From the NCBI GenBank assembly GCA_032717465.1, contig CM064663.1, positions 15,986,358 through 16,050,357 of the forward strand: a DNA stretch of 64,000 nt. The letters run 5' to 3'. Shown here piece by piece: positions 1-9,677 of this stretch (the stretch's first letter is position 1; each line of letters starts with the position of its first letter). The notes under the pieces were generated by a model. That model saw nothing but the letters and a program-made list of their open reading frames with translations, ran no database searches and was not told the DNA's origin. A program made the position numbers and the translations under genes. This DNA comes from Coenobita brevimanus (lineage: Eukaryota; Arthropoda; Malacostraca; Decapoda; Coenobitidae).

Positions 1-245
1 CATTATTCTGTTACGCACTTCACACTGTAACTTTAGACCTGGTTCTTCCTTTACCACCTCCGTTATTCTGTTACGCACTTCACACTGTAACTTTAGACCT
101 GGTTCTTCCTTTACCACTTCCATTATTCTGTCATCCACCTCATACTCAAATTTACATCTGGTTCATCTTTTGCCACCTACACTATTTTGTCACCCACCTC
201 AGACTCTATATATCTTTACATCTGGTTCTTCCTTTATCATCCTGT
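1..245. repeat. 60-bp tandem repeat, about four copies
   Basis: Copies start near 1, 61, 121 and 181. The first two are almost identical; the third and fourth are clearly related but diverged, sharing the start (attattctgt or a variant), a central cttcacact-like part and a ggttcttcctttaccac-like end. The array is cut by the window start, so its full length is unknown. No gene is seen in it. Confidence 0.85.
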
Positions 246-1106
246 CATAAGATTCCCCCAAACTCTCTTAATTCCTGCCATAAACTAGTCTCCATTGAAC
301 AATACTGCTGATACAAAGGTCATTATTACTGAACAATAACTGCTTCTGCACTTGCAAGTAGTATGTAACCATATTTTCAAATAAATAGTTCACTGCTGAA
401 TTATAAGCTATTAATGCAGTCTAAAATACCACTGGGTTCCTTATTTTACCAGTTCTTATCCAGTGTCTATGCAGCGGTTGTACAGCAGTAAATGCAAAGG
501 ATATCACAACAGCTAAATGATCCTGGATCAACTCCTACCACTCATCCAGTGATTCATATTCTTACAATGAAAGACATTATGAACAGAGAGTATATGCTAC
601 ATATATTTGGAAGAGGTACCTCATGTAGGATGTACAGTACTGTACTGAGACAACACGTGCCTATATATCCGTCAACTCGTTACCGTGTATATATTACTCA
701 GGTGGCTCTCTGATGACCACACTTCTTAGATCTGCTTTGCAGAGTCAGTTTCAGCTGTGGACCTGCAACAAGAGCTGCCATTAGACAAGAATCTATATGA
801 ATTTAAAAACACTGCCCAGTGAGCCCTCATTTTGCATGCATCTAGTCCAAAAAAATTAATTTGCTTTCAGCAGGTATGCTTAGTAGAGAAATTTGAAGAA
901 AGAGCGAGGTCATTAATGTAATGGACTGGTTATATGAGTGGGAAAGTGAGGCTGGTATAGCAGAGTAAGTGGCAGCAGAAGTGTTAGGCATGGCAGGTAA
1001 TTTAGAAACAAGGGTGGTCCAGGATGAGACCAAGCTATGATGATAGTGATGACTTTCAGGTAGTTAAGGGATGATGCAAAATTAAGAAACAATGACAGGA
1101 GAGTGT
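246..1106. other. No recognisable gene
   Basis: AT-rich sequence with only short open frames of ordinary composition. I see no repeat structure, RNA gene or recognisable domain here. It may be old, decayed mobile DNA or unique intergenic sequence. Confidence 0.5.
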
Positions 1107-1285
1107 CTATCTATCGATCTAGAAAAGGGAAAATGTTCCCCCGAGCTAGACCTCACTAGATCATATAGCCTTGCTGGGTAAAAAGAGGGTGCTACCCCTC
1201 CCGGCATGGCAGCTACCGGGCGTGGTTCGAACAAACGACCCCTGGTCCCAAGTTCAACACTCTACCACTGAGCCACCCTACCCCC
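1107..1285 (-). mobile_element. tRNA-derived SINE with GATA-type tail
   Basis: On the minus strand, reading from 1285, the sequence looks like a tRNA: a box A-like TGGCTCAGTGGTAGAGTG (about 1276-1259) followed by a box B-like GTTCGAACCA (about 1231-1222). A tRNA-unrelated body of roughly 90 bases follows, ending in GATCGATAGATAGAC (1120-1106). Internal RNA polymerase III promoters and a simple-repeat tail are the hallmarks of tRNA-derived SINEs. The tail resembles the GATA repeats ending the RTE LINEs in this window, suggesting that family could mobilise it. The exact 5' end is uncertain by a few bases. Confidence 0.7.
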
Positions 1286-1353
1286 TATATCTATCTAGAG
1301 CCATACCATAAACCCATAAGGGGTGGCCGTTTGTCTCCGAGTTAGTGGTTTTA

Positions 1354-1850
1354 CTAGTCCAGCGGATAAGGCAAACAATCGTTCACTTTCTCAGGAAAAC
1401 ACCAAATTTTGCACAGTTGTAGAAGGGACCCAGACAATCATTTTCTGAGATGGACCTCCAGAATCTTGGGCCCCTGATGGTCACCATCTTGGATTTCAAA
1501 ATGGCTGCCTTTCAACCCATATTTTCTTCAATTACTCCAATAATATGACAGACAGAAACATCATTCCAATGGCTAACCCCAGGTTTTTAGGGTCTGGAAC
1601 TTGAATGGAATGATTTTTCTGACCCGGTAAAGGTCGGCCATCTTGGATTTCAAGATGGTCGCCTTAGAACCCCATTTTCTTCAATAACTCTAATACTATG
1701 ATAAATAGAAACAATTCCAATGACTAACCCTTTGTTTTCAGGGTCTGGCAATCCAATGGAATCACTGTCCGATGTGGAAGGTCGGCCATCTTGGAATTCA
1801 AGGTGGCTACCTGTTGAAGCCCATTTCCGTTATAACTCTGATACAATGGC
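1354..1850 (+). repeat. Left inverted arm with internal approx. 165-bp repeats
   Basis: The arm contains two to three diverged units, each with a gccatcttggatttcaa-like block, a ttcaataactcyaatayatga-like block and an agggtctggcaatccaatgg-like block. The inverted counterpart is 26130-26614. Repeated sub-units inside long terminal arms could serve as transposase binding sites; that role is inferred. Confidence 0.75.
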
Positions 1851-1879
1851 AAACATCTATTGCATGTCTTTTTGATGAA

Positions 1880-2541
1880 ATTCAGATATTAAAACAATGT
1901 CCATCGCAGTCACATAATGACGTACACAGCAAGTTAGCCTTGTAGTACTTGCAGTTCCCTTTGCAAGCAGTTTTACAGTGGCAACTGATTAATTCTGAGC
2001 AGGTGTTCTGGACAACAGGCAACTTTGTCCATACAGGGTGCCAAGTACTGTTGAGTTTCTACCAACCCCAGACAGATGGTGATGGGAGCTCTGGTTGGGA
2101 AACTAAAGCTTGGCCCCAAACATGTCCAGCCTGGTACTATGCTCTTACGGTATGTTCCTCAAGAGCATCAGCTGTGGGAGGAATGTGTTCAATTGTCCTT
2201 GCCCTCTTCGGGAATAAGAACCTGTGCACGTCATTCACAGACTTCAAGTCCATTGTCCTGTCATACACCACTGCCATGAACCATTCTAGTTTGTGGAATT
2301 CACTGTAGACAGATGCAGGTTTGGTGGACAGAGCATGAAAACTGGCTGTGATGTCAGGAAAGACCTCCCATGCCTTCCAGACTGTCATCTTACCTTTGTT
2401 GGCAAAGAATGACACTGTATCACAACCCGTGACGACAAGAAAAAAGGCCAATGCCTCTGCTTTCCTGCGCCCAAGAGCTGATAAAGCCGGTACGCTGCAA
2501 CCGCTACCTCTTTCCGCTTCCAATCCACCCAGCCATCCCAC
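1880..2541 (-). pseudogene. Relic of a transposon protein with TGCDT motif and Cys-rich C-terminus
   Basis: The minus frame shows a TGCDTVSFFANKGK block near 2430, a helical-looking region, then two in-frame TAG codons (the first near 2137) and a C-terminus with many cysteines in CxC and CxxxC spacing (about 1970-1880). I recognise this combination from uncharacterised proteins seen in many copies in marine invertebrate genomes. The GCDT block followed by a GKGK-like segment resembles the helix region of FEN1/XPG-type PIN nucleases, but that is a guess. Only the C-terminal part is left; the upstream part is missing or separated by the LTR element inserted at 2685. Confidence 0.5.
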
Positions 2542-2615
2542 TCAACTCTCCTGCCCAAAGACCTCTTTCTGCTTCCAATCCACCCAGCGATCCCACTCAA
2601 CTCTCCTGGGCAAAG
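2512..2615. repeat. 51-bp tandem duplication
   Basis: The block starting cctctttccgcttccaatcc (about 2512) is repeated at about 2563 with a handful of differences. It lies in the upstream part of the minus-strand relic and adds 17 residues if translated, so it keeps the frame. Confidence 0.75.
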
Positions 2616-2684
2616 ACCCCAACACCTGCAGATCCAACTAGAGTACTTTAGCACCATAAATCACTGTACACATACATGAACATA

Positions 2685-3015
2685 TGTTTGTAACCTTTTT
2701 GTAGATATTATATACTATGTAAATATAGTATGTAAGTAGTTGTAAGTAGGATCCAAGTAGGGCATCAATGCTTGCTCAGTGTTATGTCTACGAGGTATGA
2801 GTCACGACTTCCATAGTCGCACCGCCTCTCTCTCTCTCTAGCCGGTGGTAACCGGCGATCAGTAGCTGTCCAAACGGGTCTGGGGTTGGACGTGCAATTG
2901 TCCACCATCGCTGTATATTGATTCAAGATGGTGTTTAATATACTGTCAGAAAACTACTACAAGACTTTGCCTTTACCTGCAAGTGACGTAAAGGGGGCCA
3001 TCGACAGCTTTAACA
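2685..3015 (+). repeat. 5' LTR
   Basis: 331 bp, beginning TGTTTGTAACC and ending TTTAACA, matching 25203-25537. I count roughly a dozen substitutions between the two LTRs. A CT microsatellite (about 2826-2839) is 4 bases shorter than in the 3' LTR, which explains the length difference. A TATA-like AT-rich stretch lies near 2707-2735. Confidence 0.9.
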
Positions 3016-3969
3016 TTTGGTGGAAAGCGAGTGGGATAATAGTGAATTACGTCTTCTGTGGGCCAGTTCTTCCCATGCTACTGTCTGCTGTTCTTCCCAC
3101 GACGACACACAGCCTATCTCCGCCCTAGCCTCCAGCCCTGTTTGCAGTCTTGGTGTGGAATCGTTCTGGCAGTTTTAATGTAATTTTGGGAATTTCCTCC
3201 ACATCAACGCCCCACCTATCACCACGCCACCACAACCAGTGAACCACGCAAAGCTCCTGCTCCCATCAACCTACAACCTGCCTTTGCCTGCCTGCCTGTG
3301 TTCCTGTCCAGCCTGCTGTAACGGTTAGTTTCAGCCCCCACAAACTCCACCCCAGACCCCACTCCAGGAAGCAGCCCCCAACCGCCGCCCGACGCCGTTA
3401 CGTCATCGTTTTCCCCACCCACCACACACACCGACGTCACCCAGGGAGCGTGGCCAGTCACACCGAGCTACGTCACAGTCTCGTGCTCCTATCAGCTTCT
3501 CGTTCTGCCCAATGAAGAGCCGCACCCAGTGACGTCACGGACACTTTCACCCAATCACGAGGAGACGAGAGCCTCACTTTTCTCCAGCCTTCGGACAGAC
3601 CACATCTCACTACAAAGTATTTCCTACCTGCATTTTCATGCAATTCCCCATTCCATCACATTGATTAATCCCTTTCTACAGAGAAGCCAAGCTGTCTCTA
3701 TTGATTGTGATATTTTCACCATTTACTCTCATCCATTCATTGCATTTTTGTCCCTCATTTTTCATTCAGTCAGAATTTTTCGTTCACTCACTCCTACTTC
3801 ATCCCATTTTCTCCCACTCATACTCAGCTGTAAATAACGCATTCATTTTCACTCATATTCATTGTATATAAATCATTTCTTCACAGATTACAAATATTTC
3901 TATTTATTTTTTCTCATTTATTCATCCATTTGTTCATTTAGTTTTATTTGCTTACTTCCTACTCTGTTA
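3016..3969 (+). other. Leader of the LTR element with candidate primer binding site
   Basis: Two bases after the LTR, TGGTGGAAAGCGAGTGGGAT (3018-3037) begins with the TGG expected of a tRNA primer binding site; the later part looks like the T-arm complement of a tRNA, but I could not match it to a particular tRNA. The rest is a long CT-rich, gene-free leader up to the likely gag start at 3970. Confidence 0.55.
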
Positions 3970-5338
3970 ATGTCCTTTTTTAAAAAGGTAGATCTCTCAC
4001 CTATTGAATCTGACGGTAACACAGATAACGCTGTATGTAATGATAATGTAAAACTTCGCAGTGGCAGATCTTATACCAAACCAACCGTAAGTTCCCTACC
4101 TGTTTCTACTAAACCTGTTACTCCTACTCTAAATCCAGATATATTAACTCCAGATACTCTATCATCTTCTCCAACTGATTCTCCTGAAACCACTCAGTCT
4201 TCTCCACAGTCTTTATCCCTCCCTACAACTAAACATACACACACCACTACCGCTACGACACTTCCTTCCCACACATCGTCTCAGTTCACTACCGTGCCTA
4301 CTTCCTCATCTTCGCGGTCTCACCCTCTTCTTACGATGGCGACTCAGAACCCTCCACCTCCACAATCCATATATTTAGATGATGTGAATAGACCCAAATT
4401 TACAGAAGATAGTACTGTTTCGATTTACGATTTCCTCAGAGAGGTCGAAAACGACCTTCATAATCGCCAGATTGTAAATGAACCCTTGAAAATTTCGTAT
4501 CTTCTCAGTCGACTTCACCATGGCAGATCATTAATAGGAGCCGCTATTCGTGCAGGGCACTTCGAAGATTGTCAAACGTTTGACACGTTTAGCCAACGGC
4601 TCATTCAATACTGTTGCCAACATTCCATTTCTGCGTCCCTTATAGGATTAACTAATCTCCCCAAGTAAATGCAGGAAGACATGAAGGTACATCCCCAACA
4701 TGCAAAAGTAATTGAGGCAGCCGCTACTATGAGGGCGACGAGTTCAGAGTTGCGCCAATTATTCCGTGGTACTCAATGGGTAACAGAACACAACGGGGAG
4801 ATCATGATTACATTAAATAATTTTGCAGACTTGTTCGGTTACTTTAGATTTCTCAATTGGCTTTCGGACTCCCAAAAACAAATTGCACTACAAGTTGGCT
4901 TTAAACCAGGAGACAAAATAATGGATGTCAGTAAAACAATTGTAGAGAGGTCAGGAACAGACTTCACTCGCCGGGTCGATTCTTACAGTTCACCCTCTCC
5001 CTCTGCAGGTGGTACTGCGATAGTACTACACACCAGCATCACTTCATCTGATTCCTCTCGTTCACGGCCAACTACAAGAACCAAACCTAATAATCGGTCT
5101 CACTCACAATATCGTTCACCTTCTAGCGGTCGTGACAATGCAACTCTGCGACGAAGCAAACAATTCTCAATTCTGTGCTGGCACTGCGGTAATGTAGGTC
5201 ATAGAAAGTCTAGCTGTGCATACAAAGAAAGACGTTTTCGCTCACGGGAATGCCCGCGCGCACCTTCGTGGTCCTGACGGCTAACTTGCAAGTACCATAA
5301 GAATAGCACAACTCACTCCACGGACGAGTGCCGTTACC
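3970..5338 (+). pseudogene. gag: gag of the LTR element, interrupted
   Basis: The likely start is ATG 3970 (MSFFKKVDLSP); the frame is open from 3862, but the extra N-terminus is hydrophobic and poorly gag-like. An early KLRSGRSYTKP segment, a Ser/Thr/Pro-rich linker and a capsid-like helical region (about 4330-4950) follow. Near 5178 is a CX2CX4HX4C zinc knuckle (CWHCGNVGHRKSSC), then a second CxxH-type cluster past a TGA at 5275. An in-frame TAA at 4666-4668 is followed directly by ATG in the same frame. The piggyBac element at 5343 cuts the gene at a TTAA; the frame continues at 16902 and ends at a TAA at 16953-16955. Confidence 0.85.
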
Positions 5339-5342
5339 TTAA

Positions 5343-5445
5343 CCCCGCGGTGTCACTTTCATGACGCTTGGGCACAATGGATCATACCGCAGGCCGTCAC
5401 TTTTGTGATTGTGTTATTTTGAATTCACCCGGGCTTACAAGTGGT
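5343..5445 (+). repeat. Left end of piggyBac A with subterminal hairpins
   Basis: Two hairpin-like motifs (about 5350-5367, and GTCACTTTTGTGATTG near 5396-5411) match in position and spacing the cgtcgcgtttgcgacg-type hairpins at the left end of the element at 59636. The hairpins here carry compensating-looking changes. A role as transposase binding sites is inferred. Confidence 0.6.
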
Positions 5446-5470
5446 GGCTTGTATCATCTATCATTACTGC

Positions 5471-6440
5471 CAATGTCCAACACTAGTCAGCACTCCAAAT
5501 CTCATCTGTACTCCCATCCATTGTTGACAATTTAGCCATTTTTCCCCGTTCCTGACTCCCCTCCCTACCTGCCCTCCATTACCCTGTCCTCTCACCTCCC
5601 CGGCCGCGCTGCGCTAAAGCAAATTTCCCCTGGAATTATCCACTGATTTCATCCATTGAAATAAGCCCTATGCCCTATTCTTATACAAAATAATATATAC
5701 CAAAAAGAAATAAGGTAAGTGATAGTGCTATACACCTTGATTTGGCTAATTATCACCTGACAACACCTCACGTGCACTCGTTCGCTAATTTCCCATGGAA
5801 ATTTCCCCTTTGAAATATGCTGTATAATCTATTCTCGTAAAAAAAATTTATATGTTTGAAAGGAAGGGAGAAGCCAAAGTGACATTTACATTCACCTGGA
5901 ACTACCTACTTTTTTCTGTATTTTTGAGATTTCCTACTAATCATTTTTTAGCATGTACTGCTACTGTCCACCAATAGTCCGCACTCCTAATCTCATCTGT
6001 ACTCCCATCCATTGTTGACAATTTGGCCATTTTCCCCAGTTCTTGAATCCCCTCCCTACCTTCCCTCCAGTACCCTTTCACCCCTCCCTACCTGCCCTCC
6101 ATTACCCTGTCCTCTCACCTCCCACGCTGCGCTGCGCTAAGCAAATTTCCCCCAGATTTTTCCACAGATTTCATCCATTGAAATAAGCCCTATGCCCTAT
6201 ACTTATACAAAATAATATATACCAAAAAAAAATAAGGTAAGTGATAGTAGTATACACCAGGAATTGGCTAATTATCACCTAACAACACCTCACATGCATT
6301 CATTCGCTACAATACCATGGTAATTTCCCCTTTGAATTATGCCTTGTAATCTATTTCTGTAATAAAAATATATATCAGAAAGGAAGGGAGAAGCCTAAGT
6401 GACATTTACATTCACCTGGAACTACCTATTTCTTTATGTA
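5471..6440. repeat. Tandem duplication, unit about 490 bp
   Basis: Unit 1 (about 5471-5930) and unit 2 (about 5963-6440) share many long identical blocks, for example around the phrase ctcatctgtactcccatcc near 5500 and 5992, and both end in cacctggaactacct. A third, weak partial start may follow the RTE insertion near 9550. No ORF is found. The units sit in the 5' non-coding part of piggyBac A. Confidence 0.85.
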
Positions 6441-6445
6441 TTGCC

Positions 6446-9400
6446 CCACCCCGTAAAAAGAACTAACTAAAAAAGCAAATAAAGCGCCTCGGACCCGGAC
6501 GGACCATACGTTGACAACTAAGGAACGGACAAAGGACATTCTGAGGGTAGGAACATGGAATGTGAGAGGAGTGAATGATGAAGTGAAAGAGAGAGAGATT
6601 GTCCAGGTGCTTGAGGATGCAAAAGTGGATATATGTGGATTGACTGAAACTAAATGGAAAGGTGAAAGGATGAGAGAATGGGAATACGGTTTAGGTATAT
6701 GTGCGGGAGTCAGTGAGAATGAGAGGGCAAGAGAGGGAGTATGTCTGATGATAAGCAAGAAGTGGAAGGAGAATATAAGAGAGTATGGAACAGTGGGTGC
6801 AAGGATTGTATGGGTGAGGATGAAAGTAGGTATACAAGCATGGGCGATTGTATGTGTGTATGCTCCAACAGAGGATCGAGTGGCAAGAGTGAAAGATGAG
6901 TTTTGGGCGAGAGTAGATGCATGTATGGACAAGTTTGAGAGGAGCGAGAGAGTGCTGTTGATTGGAGACATGAATGGCAAAGTTGGGATTGTACGAGTGG
7001 ATGGAGTGGTTGGTCAGTGGGGTGTGCCAGCTGAAGTAGATGGGAATGGTAGTGCTTTGGTGGACATCTGTGCTGGTAAGGGGTTGGCAATAGCCAACAC
7101 CTACTTTTGTCATAAGATGATCCACCGGTATACATGGAGAGTAATGAGGAGGATGGATGGTGAACTTGTTGAACGAAAGGCAATGATAGACTACGTGTGT
7201 GTGGATGAGCGAATGAGAAGACAAGTGTTGGATGCAAGGGTGTGGAGAGGGTGGGGGAATGGAGTCTCGGACCATCACTTAGTGATGGCCAAGGTAGAGC
7301 TGCAAAGAAAGTGGTTGAGGAGACGAAGGGGAAGACAGGAGGAGGCAGCTCCTGTGAGAAGAGTGGAGAAATTGCAAGATAGTGAGAAAATGACAGAGTA
7401 TAAGAGCATAGTGGAGGAAAGATTGGGAAGGTATGAGCTAGAGCAGATGGAAGGGGTGGAAGACGTATGTAAGATATTCACGGAAGAGATAAGTGCAGCG
7501 TGTGAGGCGGTTTGTGGAGTGAGGAGGAGATGCAAGGGTGTGCAAGGGACAGCATGGTGGAATGATGAGGTGAAACGAGCTGTGGAACAAAAGAAGAAGG
7601 CATATGGTGAATGGTTGGCGAGTAGAGGTAGGGGAGAAGATGAGAGAGAGAAGAGAGAGGTATATGTGAGCAGGAGAAGGGAGGTTAAGAGACTGGTGAA
7701 GGAGAGTAAGAAGAAAGTGGATGAAGAGTTTGGGAGGAATCTGAGTGTGAAATGGATGGAGAGTAAGAAATTGTTTTGGAAGGAGGTAAAGAAAGTAAGG
7801 CAGTGTGAAAGGGGAAATAGTAGGGGAGTGAAAGATAGGAATAATAGATTGTTGGTGGAGAAGAGAGAGAAATTGAGGAGATGGAAGGAGCACTTTGAGG
7901 ATTTGTTGAATGTAGAGAGTGAGAGCAGTGTGAGTATAAGTGGTTGGGGAATGGCTGGGAGAAGAAGAGATGAGAGGAGGGAGGAAGAGATCAGTAGGTC
8001 GGAAGTAGTGGAAGCGATGAAGAAGATTAAGTTGGGAAAGGCCCCAGGAATTGATGGAGTGTGTGGTGAAATGCTTAGGTATGGGGGTGAGATTGTTGTG
8101 GAGTGGATATGGAAGTTGTGTAGATTGGCTTGGGAAGAGGGAAGGGTTCCAGAGGACTGGAAATCAGGTATAATTGTTCCTCTGTACAAAAGAAAAGGGG
8201 AGAGAGAAGTATGTGGTAACCATAGGGGTATTTGCCTTCTTAGTGTGACTGGTAAAATATATGGTAGAATACTCATTGATAGGGTTAGGCATATGACAGA
8301 GGAGCTAGTTGGAGAAGAACAAGGGGGATTTAGGAAGGGAAAAGGGTGTGTAGATCAGATATTTGTTCTAAGATGTTTAGTGGAGAAGTATCTAGAGAAG
8401 GGAAGGAAAGTGTATGCTGCCTTCATGGACTTGGAGAAAGCTTATGACAGAATAGATAGGCAAGGTATGTGGAAGGTATTAAGAATATATGGAGTGGAGG
8501 AGAAATTGTTGAGTGCTGTGAAGAGTATGTACGAGGGAGCTAGGGCTACGATGCGAGTGGATGGTGAGCTGAGTGAGTTCTTTGATCTCAATGTGGGACT
8601 GAAACAGGGGTGTGTGATGTCTCCATGGCTGTTTAATATATATATGGATGGGGTTGTAAAGGAGGTGCAAGGTAGGGCAGTGGATGTGGGGCTGGCCCTA
8701 ATGAATGAGGGTGAGATTTGGAAGCTTCTGGTATTGCTGTTTGCTGATGATACAGTATTGTTGAGTGAAGATGAATGGGAGTTGCAAGGTTTGGTGAATG
8801 AATTTGGGACAGTGTGTAGGAGGAGGAAGCTGAAAGTTAATGTAAACAAAAGTAAAGTTATGGTGTTTGAGAGGAATGAAGTCACAGAGTGTGCAGTGAG
8901 GTTGGATGGTGAGGATATGGAGAATGTGAGTGCATTCAAGTACTTGGGTAGTGTGATGAGTAAGGATGGAACTTTGGGGGATGAAGTACGTGAAAGGGTA
9001 CAGCAGGGAAGAAAGGTTGTTGGTACACTGAAAGCAGTGATGAGAAATAGGGAGGTGAGTATGGAAGTTAAGAAGTCACTGCATGATGGTATTGTGATCC
9101 CTACCCTGACGTATGGAAGCCAGGCGTGGACCTTGCAAGAGGGGAACAAGTCAAGAGTAAGAGCAGTGGAAATGAGTTACTTGAGAGGAGCATCTGGAGT
9201 GACGTGGAGGGACAGGTTGACGAATGAAGAAGTGAAGGAACGTTGTGGGGTAGATGTGGATGTGGTTGAAAAGATTAGGAGAAATACACTGAGGTGGTTT
9301 GGACATGTGGAGAGAATGGAGAATGAAAGACTGACTAAGAGGGTGTATGTAGGTGAGGTGGAGGGAGGGAGAGGGAGGGGTAGACCGAGGATGAGGTGGA

Positions 9401-9545
9401 GGGATGGAGTTGAGAGGTATATGAGGGAGGGGGGGTTAGTTGGGGGGAGGGGAGTCAAATGATGGGTGACAGAGTGACTTGGAGGCGTTTTGTCTGCGGC
9501 CACCCTTTGCGGGATTAGGGCGTCGGGCTATAGATAGATAGATAG
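6446..9545 (+). mobile_element. RTE LINE copy 1, near full length
   Basis: A single-ORF APE-type LINE ending in (GATA)n at 9531-9546, typical of RTE elements, which end in short simple repeats instead of poly(A). The leader (ccaccccgtaaaa, then aactaactaaaa) matches the leader of the copy at 48687. ATTGCC on both sides (6440-6445 and 9546-9551) may be a 6-bp target duplication. It is inserted in the 5' part of piggyBac A. Confidence 0.85.
6511..9462 (+). CDS. RTE endonuclease-reverse transcriptase
   Basis: A 983-codon frame. Residues about 10-260 form the APE-type endonuclease (GTWNVRG start, TETKW catalytic Glu, GDMNGKVG, SDHHLV near 253), which nicks the target DNA. Residues about 500-770 form the reverse transcriptase (GKAPGIDGV near 508, FMDLEKAYD, GLKQGCVMSP, FADDTVLLS near 743). 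A C-terminal region with WFGHVERM and GRGRGRPRMRW (near 956) is typical of RTE/BovB-type elements. The last residues diverge from the 1024-codon copy at 48776, so a small frameshift near 9440 has altered the C-terminus. All catalytic residues I can check are present. The first ATG may not be the native start. Confidence 0.85.
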   Translation: MTTKERTKDILRVGTWNVRGVNDEVKEREIVQVLEDAKVDICGLTETKWKGERMREWEYGLGICAGVSENERAREGVCLMISKKWKENIREYGTVGARIVWVRMKVGIQAWAIVCVYAPTEDRVARVKDEFWARVDACMDKFERSERVLLIGDMNGKVGIVRVDGVVGQWGVPAEVDGNGSALVDICAGKGLAIANTYFCHKMIHRYTWRVMRRMDGELVERKAMIDYVCVDERMRRQVLDARVWRGWGNGVSDHHLVMAKVELQRKWLRRRRGRQEEAAPVRRVEKLQDSEKMTEYKSIVEERLGRYELEQMEGVEDVCKIFTEEISAACEAVCGVRRRCKGVQGTAWWNDEVKRAVEQKKKAYGEWLASRGRGEDEREKREVYVSRRREVKRLVKESKKKVDEEFGRNLSVKWMESKKLFWKEVKKVRQCERGNSRGVKDRNNRLLVEKREKLRRWKEHFEDLLNVESESSVSISGWGMAGRRRDERREEEISRSEVVEAMKKIKLGKAPGIDGVCGEMLRYGGEIVVEWIWKLCRLAWEEGRVPEDWKSGIIVPLYKRKGEREVCGNHRGICLLSVTGKIYGRILIDRVRHMTEELVGEEQGGFRKGKGCVDQIFVLRCLVEKYLEKGRKVYAAFMDLEKAYDRIDRQGMWKVLRIYGVEEKLLSAVKSMYEGARATMRVDGELSEFFDLNVGLKQGCVMSPWLFNIYMDGVVKEVQGRAVDVGLALMNEGEIWKLLVLLFADDTVLLSEDEWELQGLVNEFGTVCRRRKLKVNVNKSKVMVFERNEVTECAVRLDGEDMENVSAFKYLGSVMSKDGTLGDEVRERVQQGRKVVGTLKAVMRNREVSMEVKKSLHDGIVIPTLTYGSQAWTLQEGNKSRVRAVEMSYLRGASGVTWRDRLTNEEVKERCGVDVDVVEKIRRNTLRWFGHVERMENERLTKRVYVGEVEGGRGRGRPRMRWRDGVERYMREGGLVGGRGVK

Positions 9546-9677
9546 ATTGCCAAGATTTTCTACCAATAATTTCTTAGCAAGTAAGTTAGCAGCTGTCAGC
9601 CCCATTGTCACTGTCAACCCTTGCCTTCTCAGATAAGCTGCGCCATTTAGTTCCTTGTCCTCCTCTGTGGTCAAAGA

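Noticed and set aside
1210..1285. Functional tRNA gene
   Set aside because: The arms do not pair cleanly as a cloverleaf and the sequence continues into a SINE body with a simple-repeat tail.
7275..8276. Long Ser/Leu/Pro-rich minus-strand ORF opposite RTE copy 1
   Set aside because: It is the antisense of the purine-rich RTE coding strand. The same type of shadow appears opposite every RTE copy (for example 23116-23910, 28683-29312, 49762-50520, 53460-54347) and shows no domain.
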